Below are positions 18,285 through 27,991 of a DNA stretch of 29,565 bases, in pieces. Numbering within the stretch: position 1 is the stretch's first letter; each line of letters opens with the position of its first letter. A program made the translations under genes and the position numbers. Source of the DNA: Chalciporus piperatus (lineage: Eukaryota > Basidiomycota > Agaricomycetes > Boletales > Boletaceae); NCBI GenBank assembly GCA_038093975.1, contig JBBPTG010000282.1, positions 1-29,565 of the forward strand, in the 5' to 3' direction. The notes beneath the pieces were generated by a model. It was not told the DNA's origin and made no database searches. It worked only from the letters and a program-made list of their open reading frames with translations.

Positions 18285-21200
18285 ATGAGTAGCACTAAGC
18301 CAGACAGAAAACAAACACAGTTCCCTCTCTCCTTAATGTCTCTGCTCCGCCACTCTTCCTTCACCAGCGATCCCAACGTCGTACACAACGTCCACAACCA
18401 CACTGACAACGATAACCAACCCGAACACAACTATGACGACCGTGAGGGTATACACCCCACAGCATCCCCACCTCCTGACGAGTCGGTCTTGCGTAGAGCG
18501 GGGTATGTTCAATCACCTATTTTCGACTACGCTGACCCCTGTCTCGTAGCTTGCTACAGCCCATGAGCTTCGTCTCCTCTTCCTCGCCGCGTGCTTCAGC
18601 GCAGGCCCACTCGCAGGGCGTCATACGCGCTAGCACCGTTCAGATCTCGAGCACTGTCATGTCAAGTTTCTCCTCATCTGTCTCTCCCTCGCCGTCTCAC
18701 CAACAACCATCACGTGTGCGCGTTCCACACCCGTCCTCTCCCACATCCTACGCCACTCAAGCTCCAGCCGAGCCTTCTTCCGGACGTGCGTGTTTCAAAC
18801 CACCATCCAGACTTCGTAACCATAACACAACCCACAGGTCACCGTGGCACATGTTTGGCTTCTCAGTCACAATCCCGTGACTCTTTCATTTTCCCAAGTG
18901 GTACAATTCAAGAAGATAGTGCGCCCGAAACAATGTCCAGGACCGCCCGTCCGACTTTAAAACTTGGACATGCTATCCCTTCTTCTCTCGCACCGTCTTC
19001 CCACCATACCAACAGGGGCAGCCCACACTTCTCTATGGTCTCAGTGGCTGACATGGACGCTGACGAAGACCTTTCCGCGTCGACTTACACGTTTGAATCT
19101 GGAAAAACAGTCGTCTCTGACACTACGACCACTGGTTCTGGAGCCAGAGATGCGTCCACATCTCGTGGACACTCAGCATTGGGCCCGCCTTCCAATCTGT
19201 CTATCCTCCTTGCGCGTAAACAATCCCCCAGTGGTGGGCAGGTAAACTCCGACGGCTTACCAGCAGGTCGTATGCGCGACGGTACATCGAAACCATTCAC
19301 TTCCCCGACCTCGGTAACCCCAACCGACGAACGCCCAGGTGATAATTACTTTTCTCCCATCTCTCGCGATGTCGGCCCTTCGACTGGATCAAATTCAGGC
19401 AGAGCATCTGGGCATCTCTCGCCGGTTTTGTCGGGAGCGGAGCATCCATCGCGATCGCAACAGGTTGTGCTCTCGGACAGCGTCCCGGATGAAACAACTT
19501 CCCTGTTGCACGCAACTCACACCATGGCGTCTCCCGCAATTGGCAACGACGGCCCCCAACCTACCTTCACAGTCACCAGACCACAGGGCCAGCCCCCAAA
19601 ATACGTGCCCCCTGTCGACTATGGTGCAATTCTGCTCCAAGCCAAGCCATCGGCTTCTTTTCATCTTGATCCTGAGCTTTGGAGAAAAGTGATTCGGGCA
19701 ATTCCCGCCGTTGTATTGGGAACCTTACTGAACATTCTGGATGGCATCTCCTGTACGTCTTTTTCGCCCAAGTATAATTCACCTCGTTCCGCTCCCTTCG
19801 TGATCCCGCGTAATAGCGCTCAGGGCACGACGATCTTGGGAATCATATGACTGAAATGAAGTGATTTCAAGTCTTCTGACTGACGCACGTGTTCATTGAT
19901 TAGATGGTATGATCATATTCCCTGCTGCGGGCCTCTTCATGAAATTGGGAGGGGCTGGCGTGTCAATGTTCTTTGTTTCGTAAGTGGTTTTCCTAATTTA
20001 GCGGCTGCCATCCGCTCGTTATTACCGCGCGCGCGGCGGATGAGTTTATTGCGGTATCATCTGACGAAACGCATCACATTGGACCCATCATACTGATGAG
20101 TTCTCGATGCAGCACGGTCGTCTCTCAGCTCGTGTATACCTTGGGTGGAAGCAATTTTGCAGGTGCGAATGGAAGCATGATGATCGAGGTCGTGGTACGT
20201 ACTATTCCTCTGTGTGTTTCCCGTTTCCTTTCCAGTTTTACTGGAGGTCTGCGCCCGTGCGTTCGGGGTCTTACGCGATTTATGCGGTGCATCACGTTTG
20301 TTCGCGGGCTCACTTGAATGTGCCTTTTGCGCTGATTCGGTGCCTGCTTCGTTTTCACCCATTTTCATCTGCATCCGGCTACTCCATGATTCTATATTCC
20401 TCCTCCTCCTTCGCTTGCGAATGACTGCTACGTGATCGCATACCCACATCTACGATTTTTACAGCCCTTCTTTCACATCCTCGCGTCCACAATCGCCAGT
20501 GATATCATTGGCGATGATTGGGCTGGGCGAGATGAGATGAACCGGGAAGTTCTAGCGACTACGCTCGTCGCATTTGCGTTGTCCAGCTTACTCACTGGTA
20601 AGTTACTATCATTTGATTCGCTTTCTTCCTTGGTTTGTGGATTGCAATTTCCTGTGCGGAGAAGGCGTTTTAGGAAGTTTCTTTTCCTCGTTCGGAGTGG
20701 GGAAATGTTTGGGGATTGCATCCAGATCAGCAGGACGCGGTTCGCCTTCTTGACCTAGATTCTCAAATTTGCAACGGCGATGGACGGCTGATCCTCGTAC
20801 TCTATGCAGGGTTCACCTTCTTCCTCCTCGGATACCTTCGTCTTGGGGTCCTGATCGGGTTCTTCCCTAGACATATTCTCGTCGGGTAAGTACCGTCCAT
20901 CGTGCCTCGTGCTCTGGACCAACACACCGCGATGGCGCGTGATGATGCAAGGTAGTTCGGTTTGGCTGATGCGGTTTTTTTTGCAGGTGTATAGGTGGCG
21001 TTGGGCTATTCTTGATCCTTACCGGGTGAGTGTTTTTTTGTGGGGAAGGTTGAGGGAATCTGACGGTCGTCGTTTCGACGCATCTCCCTTTGCCTTTTGC
21101 TGGTCACGTTGAACTATGTGACTCGGATATGCCAGACTTACGGTCAGCACCCGACTCCCTTCCGATGTGCTCCATCCGCCTACCTGGGAAATCATCCGAT

Positions 21201-23848
21201 ATCTCGTTCTTGACCCACACGCCCTCGTGAGGTGGGTTCCGCCATTTGCGCTTGCGGTGCTGCTACGCATCATCACCGCGAGGTGGAAACATCAGCTTTT
21301 GTTCCCTATTTGTGAGTCCTCTGCTCCTGCATCCCGTCAGTTGTGCTGAAATATGGCTTGCTCGCACGCGCATGTAGATTTCCTAATCATACCGACTGTC
21401 TTTTACATTGTTGTTGCTGCTGCTCAACTCGATCTCGACGCTCTCCGAGCGGATGGCTGGCTCTTCGAGACTGCGCGGGACGCTGGTGGGATGGATAGCT
21501 GGTATGCCTTTTATACGTATTACGGTACGTCTCGTTCGCGCCCCAGATGGAGATTCTGTATACGGTCGAGCGCTCACTCTTGGTTTACCGGGATGTAGAT
21601 TGGCACGCGGTTCGATGGACTCCTATATGGATGACGTTGCCGACGCAATTCGCATTGTAGGCCATGCTTTTCTGGCACGTTTGAAGCACTGACTGGGTTG
21701 CTGGTCAGACTATTCTTCAATGTATTGCATCCTCCTCTTAATGTTCCTGCTTTGGGTGAGCATCAGTGCAGTAGTTTTCGATGACGTCATTTCACTGCTA
21801 GTCGTGTAGCTGTGTCATTGGACGAAGAAATCGATACGAACAAAGAACTCGTCGGTCACGGATACTCCAATCTTGCCGCGGGATTTCTCGGTACTGTGTA
21901 TGTCCTGCCTTCCTACCCACCTGATACCAGATACTGACATGCGGATAGTCCAAATTATTTAGTTTATGTCAATACGCTCTTGTAGGCCATTCGCTTCCTC
22001 CTACCTTGTTCACCTCTATCGGTTGTACTGAAGAGCATATTTCCAATCGCAGATTTTATCGCGTTGGCGGAGGGACCCGTATTGCTGGGTTTATGCTTGC
22101 TTTAGCTACGTTTTTGCTTCTCATTTTGGGTACTGGGCCAATTGCATATATTCGTGCGTATTTGACATGTTTCCCTCTGTGCCTTGGTGACGCTCATGTG
22201 CATGCAGCTGTTATGGTTGTTGGCGCGCTCATTTTCGTTCTGGGTATTGACCTTGTGAAGGAGGCGGTGTGGGACACGAGGCATCGTGTCAGTAGGTGAG
22301 TGTTGTGCCAGGAGTAGATTGTGCCTTGGGCGTGGTTTCGCTGACGCCTTATCCAGGATGGAATACATTACGATTGTTAGCATTATGGTCACGATGACCG
22401 TTTGGGACTTTGTCATTGGGGTTTTGTTTGGGATCGTCGTCAGTTGTAAGTTTAGACATTCTCCCTTCATATTCGCCACTGTAAGCGGCTTAACTGCTCG
22501 TGTCTCGCCTAGGCTTCTTCTTTGTTGTTCAAAATTCTCAGCGCCGGAGCATCCGAGCATGCTATACCGGCGACGCTGCCGTCTCCACCGTCCGCCGTCC
22601 AGCAGCCCACCGTGCATATATCCACGACGTTTCAAGACAAACGCGGATCATCCGGCTTCAAGGCTTCCTTTTCTTCGGGACCATCTCCCACGTTGAAGAC
22701 ACTCTCCGCTCGCTCGTCAATGGCCCGGCATTCAACGAACATCCCGTCCGTTTCGTCGTCGTCGACTTCTCGCTGGTGGCAGGCGTTGATTTGTCGGCTG
22801 CGGAGGCTTTCGTAAGGGTCCAGAGGTTGTTGGCTGCAAAGGGTGTCGTGCTGGTGTTTTGTGGAGTCTCGAGGGCAGGGGTGGGGAAGGCGCTGGGGAG
22901 CGTTGGCGTGTTGGAGGAACCGTATGTGGAGTTGTTCGAAACGCTGAACGACGCGATGGAGTGTGAGTCTTCTGTTTTCATGGATGGGCACTGTCTCCAA
23001 GCGTGCTATTTGCATGGCATGAGGCGCTGATGGTGTGATGCAGGGACTGAGAATGCATATTTGCGCGCGTGGTTTAGGGCGCAAAAGAAGGAGACTCCAC
23101 CAGTTGGTAAGTCGCCGATCCACGTGTAGTTAGTCTCCCCCCTGACGGTAGAGGCAGTTCTACCTGGGCGTCAAAAGACGGACGTAGATTTCCACGAGCC
23201 CCTCGTTGGGTCTCCACGGCGTCTGCACTTGAAAGACGCGGGCGAGCGCACGATGGCGAGCGGTACGTGCTGTGCTTTGTCTGCCGACCCTTTACCCATC
23301 ATGTTTACTCGATTCTGCCCTACCAGAACCACTCTGGGCGGACATCACTGTTGAGCCGCTCAACACGCTCGTCAAAGCCTTTGGCTCCTACGACGACCTC
23401 GACCACGCATCTCTCTCTGCGCTCGCGCCATACTTTGAGCAGGTCTCTTTCTCCGCCGGAGTCGTACTCTGGGAGAAAGACGACCCACCGAACGGGCTAT
23501 ATATCATCCAATCAGGCGTACTCCGAGCATCGTACAAGTTCGCAGCACACACCCCCGTGATCGAGGAAAGCATGGTGTCAGGGACCCTCGCAGGCGAACT
23601 GTCTGCGCTCTCAGGACTCCCACGGAATGCTCGGGCCGTCGTCGAGCGTGACGCGGTGCTGTGGAAGCTGTCGCCGGAGAGCATGAGGAGGTTAGAAGAC
23701 GAACACCCGCATTTGGCGCAGATGTTTGTGAAGTTGGTGTTGAAAGGTTCGAAGGGTGGTCATCTTGAGTGTGACTTTTGGCTGACGTTCCGTGATAGCG
23801 GCCAAGGTGGATACGGATACGTTGCTTGCGGCGCTCGCTACCAGATGA
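18285..23848 (+). CDS. SulP-family transporter with STAS and cNMP-binding-like domains
   Basis: Twenty-two exons: 18285-18502, 18550-18785, 18838-19752, 19904-19979, 20113-20194, 20465-20597, 20810-20885, 20987-21025, 21136-21311, 21378-21524, 21599-21656, 21709-21755, 21810-21897, 21949-21981, 22053-22153, 22208-22295, 22357-22445, 22513-22962, 23044-23106, 23158-23262, 23327-23746, 23799-23848; 1229 residues, all phases consistent. Residues 1-430 are a Ser/Pro/Thr-rich cytosolic region. The SulP core (about 435-868) includes GISYGMIIFPAAG, FFPRHILVGCIGGVGLFLIL and GGGTRIAGFMLALATFLLLI. A STAS domain follows (about 890-1015, VVVDFSLVAGVDLSAAEAF), then a cyclic-nucleotide-binding-like domain (about 1075-1215). 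This is the layout of the yeast YGR125W (VSB1) group of vacuolar transporters, rather than plasma-membrane sulfate permeases. The start could instead be the Met at 18336 or 18563. Confidence 0.88.
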
Positions 23849-24083
23849 TGGAAAATGGGAGATGGGAGATGGAGTGCGGGCGTGGGTTTACTAGGAGATA
23901 GATCTCGAGGTTGCATGCGTATCTACTACATTGTTATCTACTGCATCATCTCAGGCTCTGGTACAAGCTGACGCGGACGTGCCATTCGAATTCAACAGTC
24001 GAAGTCAAGTCAAAGTCAAGCTCCAGCACCTCGAGCTTCAAGATAAAATGAGTTGAGTACTGACAAATCCTTCCGCTTACATA
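23849..24083. other. Spacer between transporter and HNH gene
   Basis: These 235 bases carry a small AAGTCAAGTCAAAGTCAAG repeat near 24002 and otherwise nothing recognisable. Transporter 3' UTR and HNH-gene promoter must both lie here. Confidence 0.45.
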
Positions 24084-25453
24084 ATGGCACACTTTCGTTG
24101 TAGACCTTTGGTAGACCTAGCCCCTTTTTTTCCCGGTACTGAAATATCGGGTATCATGGCTGCGACTACGCCCGAGATCAGAGTCTTCGCAAAGTTCCCT
24201 CCCGATCCTAACAATATCGATCCTTCTCTCAGCTGGCCCTGGGTCCATCGCCTTACCTTCCCAATCCACATCCTCAAGGCGCTTCAACTCACACCAAAGC
24301 ACTACAAATGGATTCGCTATTCCACCGGCATGGTCGTTGGTGCGCTGGGTGACCTTTCGTTCAGTTCTGACTTGCCGAACAACATCTTGGAATACGACAA
24401 TGAGCTCCCATTCAAATCCGCTGATCTGTATTATCACACCAGCGACGACGAGAATCGGAAGATGTTCCCGGCCGATCCTGACATGGGCCGCACGACTGTC
24501 ACTAGCAGCGATGTCACAGCTCGGAGGGCGGATTTCATCGACGGTGTCGTAGAGCGGGATACAGCGTGTGTTTTGACAGGCTTCCCGCGGGTTGATTCCG
24601 ACGCTGTACATCTCCTGGCCCATTCCAAAGGAGATCAGGTATGCTACTATTGCTCTTCATCTGTTCTCGCTCACTGTATGCAGTACATAGAGGCTTATAC
24701 TCGGCATCGTAGTCGAGACCCTTCTGGGAACGACATTGTGTGCGAAATTGACGACGTGCGGAACGGCATTCTTCTAAACGTGATTGCTCACGGTCACTTG
24801 GGTTTCGATATTGCATTCCTGGTGGTGCGTAATGCTTTCATGTTACTTAATCGGAGTTTGATGACTCTGACAAGCAGACACCTAACTTTGCCATGAGCAC
24901 AGCGGACGTCGACCCTACCGCACCACCGTCAGAGAAAAGGTGTACAGCACACCTCTTTGACCCCAACAGCCCATCATGTTTTGGCGATTGCACGCTCCGT
25001 TCGAGATCTCTAGTCCGGATGCCTGATGATGCGGACGATTGGCCCCCTAACATTCTCTTCGACGCCGTCTACGCTAACGCTGTACTGCGTCATTTTCCCC
25101 CTCAGACAACGCAAGATACCCTCGAGAAATGGAAACCCATCTTTTACCCCAGAGGGATCATCGATGCAGGGCAGGTGAGTTGCCGGACAATCTTGGATGA
25201 GCGAACTCAAAACCCCGAGAAGAAGAGTGAAAACGATCGGAGACGGGAAGAGAGACGCATAAAAAGGGAGGAGCAAAGAGACGATGGCCTTGACTACTTT
25301 GACTCCCTCTTGATGCAGCATTTCATGGTACCGCCAGACAAGCGAGAGGAATTTCGGAGAAAAGCTGCGGAGAAGAGGGGAGAGAGGGAGCGGAACCGCT
25401 TGGAAGACAAGGTTGTGGGATGGGCAAGGGAAGTCGCGAATGCGTGCCCGTGA
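24084..25453 (+). CDS. HNH_2-type nuclease-domain protein
   Basis: Exons 24084-24638, 24684-24824 and 24878-25453 give 423 residues. An N-terminal half with LQLTPKHYKWIRYSTGMVVGALGDL precedes the HNH core: DTACVLTGFPRVDSDAVHLLAHSKG, then IDDVRNGILLNVIAHGHLG, then FLVTPNFAM. The C-terminus is strongly charged (RRREERRIKREE ... RKAAEKRGERERNR) and probably helical. Large families with this layout occur in Agaricomycetes; most members are uncharacterised. The His of VHLL, the Asn of RNG and the His of AHGH would form the active site. The Met at 24156 is an alternative start in the same frame and fits the conserved part better. The intron before TPNFAM keeps the family's FL.TPNFAM junction. Confidence 0.85.
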
Positions 25454-25786
25454 TATCTCTGGTCTGGAAGAACCATAAGTTATGTATTCTATTTCCCGAC
25501 TTTCCAGCCTGTAAGTACGCAGCTCCTAACGCACAGATCCAAGTTAGAATCGCACACTGTCCCTTTCCTTCGTCTATAAAAGACCCTCCGCTCTATCGCA
25601 AACCGCGACCTGTCTCCAGTAAGAAAATACCTCCAGTCGTCCTCTTCATCTCGCTGACCGACCAACAACGTGACAGGACTCACTCCATTCATCCGCATCT
25701 CAACCAAATATTTTTTGATCTTCCTCTCTGCATAAAGTGAGGTGCTTCAATCTAATTCTCTAAAAAAAAATGACTGCTGACATTGC
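25454..25786. other. Intergenic region with a + strand core promoter
   Basis: Apart from the TATA box at 25575-25582 and the pyrimidine-rich leader after it, no feature is seen. A GTGAGG...GATAG stretch at 25737-25793 could be an intron in the 5' part of the following locus. Confidence 0.4.
25575..25582 (+). promoter_or_regulatory. TATA box
   Basis: TATAAAAG in a pyrimidine-rich setting, about 220 bases before the first coding-like sequence of the next locus. It is the best core promoter match in this part of the window and points to + strand transcription, although the gene behind it looks damaged. Confidence 0.45.
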
Positions 25787-25793
25787 GTGATAG

Positions 25794-26540
25794 CATGCCT
25801 CCTAGACCCTACTGTTCCAACTTCCGCCGAGCCCGACATTCAATCAGCATTGATCTTGCCGGTTGGAAGGACGGCGGCCCATGCTTGGGGTATACACTCC
25901 ATGCCCGACCTTCTTCGCGATTTCGATGTCACCTCTCCAGTCACTTGTACCTCATCGCGGCATCCCCGAATACGCCAAGGCCATTCCCGACGGCTCCATG
26001 GAGGCCCTTTGGCGCACCATCGTTGGCAAGAAAGGAGAAGGAGAGAATGCGGTAGAGTTGGATCCTCTCTGGATTGCCGGAAAGCCCTATGTTATGCACG
26101 ACCTCACAGGGGATTGGCAGACGCTCTTTGAAGGGCCTTGGTCACTATGGGCCCCGGGTCAGCGCATGCCCAAGCATATTCAACAGGATGTGGAAGGCGC
26201 CGAATTTACCGAAAGAAACGTTCCCACAAATTTTCCCATCGCCCCACTCCTTCATTGCATGTGGGAACTCCTCTTGCTCAACTCAGCAGTGACCCCTAGT
26301 GGAGGGTGAACGACTGTCTTCATCCCGACTCTTGGGTCTGCTTACGGGAGACTAGCAGTGACCATCTTTCTCGACGGTCGCAACGAAGACGCGGCGAAAT
26401 TGGTTGCCTTAGTCAGCAATCACCCCACATGCCTTGTCTTCATGTCCATGAGGATTCTGCCCATGAGCTCAAGACGTTGGGTCAAAGCCCGTTGCATAGA
26501 ATCATCGAGAGGTCTGCCCATGGTTGCTGTCGCAGTGTAA
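25794..26540 (+). pseudogene. Frame-disrupted gene of unknown family, part 1
   Basis: Protein-like sequence starts in one frame (LLDPTVPTSAEPDIQSALIL, HAWGIHSMPDLLRDFDVTSP) and changes frame near 25940-25965. It then continues (HRGIPEYAKAIPDGSMEALW, HDLTGDWQTLFEGPWSLWAP) to a TGA at 26307-26309. That stop lies inside a 59-bp insert with 10-bp direct repeats. Beyond the insert the same frame resumes (TIFLDGRNEDAAKLVALVSN) to 26540. Removing the insert and one repeat copy (69 bases) leaves the frame open across the site. I do not recognise the family. A real intron at the first frame change cannot be excluded. Confidence 0.4.
26285..26363. repeat. 59-bp insert flanked by 10-bp direct repeats, copy B
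   Basis: AGCAGTGACC at 26285-26294 is repeated at 26354-26363, flanking a 59-bp insert (26295-26353) related to the one at 15287-15345. Insert plus one repeat is 69 bases, so the frame around it is kept, but the insert brings an in-frame TGA (26307-26309). Confidence 0.6.
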
Positions 26541-26844
26541 AGCTTTCGTCAGAAAGTAGACAAGGACAAAACTTATATTGAGTCGAGGAGCCGATGAACC
26601 TCCATGACCCGGGCCACAACGATACTCCGGGTAGCAATCTGAGCATAAGCTTTACTGAAATTGTCAGATATACCTTATTACGTCGTTGAGGTTCGATGCC
26701 CGGCGGTGGGGGTCACCTCGAGCTGTGAAATGATAAGCATGCTGATTACTAGTAGAAGAGCATGGCACGTCTTCTCGAATTACGAACGGGTCTAGAAGTA
26801 TTCATTTTTGGAATCAATGCTGCGGCTCTAGCAATTTTTTTGGT
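26541..26844. other. No gene recognised
   Basis: About 300 bases with no supported coding segment. A GGTTCGATGCC near 26689 resembles a tRNA B box, but no cloverleaf can be drawn around it. Confidence 0.5.
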
Positions 26845-27041
26845 TCAGCACGGATAGTACGTGTGGGGGCTGATATCATATCTAAAAGTTGGGACACCTT
26901 CCGGAACGGCGTCGAGTTCGTAGATATAGTTGGTGATTGAAATCCGGCCGCCGGCTGGAAGAGAACAGTTGTGGTTGCACCTGTATTAAACCCGGACACA
27001 TTGCCCACTCTCGCGGGCGTTGGACGAAACTCGCTCGACTA
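26845..27041 (-). pseudogene. Orphan C-terminal coding fragment, unknown family
   Basis: On the - strand, FRPTPARVGNVSGFNTGATT with VLFQPAA continues, after a one-base frame change near 26945, into RISITNYIYELDAVPEGVPT and FRYDISPHTYYP, ending at TGA 26845-26847. Amino-acid composition is convincing, yet no upstream exons are found and + strand coding-like DNA begins immediately at about 27050. It looks like the tail of a gene whose body is lost. Confidence 0.3.
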
Positions 27042-27051
27042 ATATATGCCG

Positions 27052-27640
27052 CTCTTTACACCGCAGGTGGGCGATGGCTCTCGCTGGTCATTATTTGTAC
27101 TCAACGTATCAACTCCCGATATAGGCCAGGCTTGGTTTACGTCGATGATCAACACAGAGATGCGCATTTTCGCGCTCGGACTCTGTGTCTGGTATAGGCC
27201 ACGGAGTTAACCTCACTACGGGCGAGACCCATGACCTAAACGGAGAACTCGTCGACGAACCCAGAGTCAAGGCGATGTTTTTATGGGATCGTGTTTTACT
27301 CGACCTAGTCGCGTGGGCGAAGGGGACGCACCCCTCTCTTGCCATAATCATGCACTCAATAACCTATAGCTATTCCTATTATGGCGGTCAGCACTACACC
27401 GACGCCTTTCACACAGGTCACCCCGTTGCCTGGCCGGAAGGTGCGGAGAGTCACGGAAGGGAGTTGATGGCCGTGCCCGGTAACGCGCTCAGGTTTGGTG
27501 CAAATATTGTGATGTGCGATCGCGTGAACGACAATCTCAACGCCGTACTTGGAACGAAGAACTACACCTGGCCCACCGACATCGATTACCCCACCCTCAA
27601 CGTCAATATGGGTGAGGCGGAGCAAGGCTCCGATATCTGA
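27052..27640 (+). pseudogene. Frame-disrupted gene of unknown family, part 2
   Basis: Reading starts in one frame (VGDGSRWSLFVLNVSTPDIG, FTSMINTEMRIFALGL), which ends at TAA 27208-27210. It is taken over near 27185 by another frame (GIGHGVNLTTGETHDLNGEL, VKAMFLWDRVLLDLVAWAKG, HSITYSYSYYGGQHYTDAFH, LRFGANIVMCDRVNDNLNAV) that runs to TGA 27638-27640. The codon use of the second block is strongly coding. Whether parts 1 and 2 belong to one gene is unclear, because a - strand fragment lies between them. No family recognised. Confidence 0.4.
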
Positions 27641-27991
27641 ATAACATTGCCTCGCGTCAAAGGTACACACCATTACCCACCAAAAAAAATCTAATATTTT
27701 TGCAGAAATCTCAAGACTTTCATTACGAATCGCCGCCAGAATCGAGAGTTCAACGTTCAACACTCTAAGAATAATTTTTGATTGTACTGGGCAAGGTTAA
27801 GTTGAAGCCAAAATTGACCATGTACCTAGTAGTAACATCAGCAACCGAGTCCGTTTTGGGCTTGCGTAGACCAATCAGAGCTCGCGAAAGAGCTAAGAAG
27901 TCCCCCGCCAATGTTACATTACAAGTCTGCGTTGCAGATGTATACATCTCAGTATATTCATACTATCAACCTTCCCTCCCGCTTCTCATCC
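27641..27991. other. Intergenic region between converging loci
   Basis: 351 bases without a supported gene. It should hold the 3' ends of the damaged + strand locus and of the beta-lactamase-like gene. AT-rich tracts near 27680-27700 could serve polyadenylation. Confidence 0.5.

Noticed and set aside
26289..26358. Copy B of the 59-bp insert as an introner-type intron
   Set aside because: The available GT and AG positions remove 70 bases and shift the frame; other GT-AG choices do not restore the coding frame either.
26680..26710. GGTTCGATGCC as the B box of a tRNA or SINE
   Set aside because: The flanks cannot pair as a T-stem and no A box or acceptor stem is found upstream.
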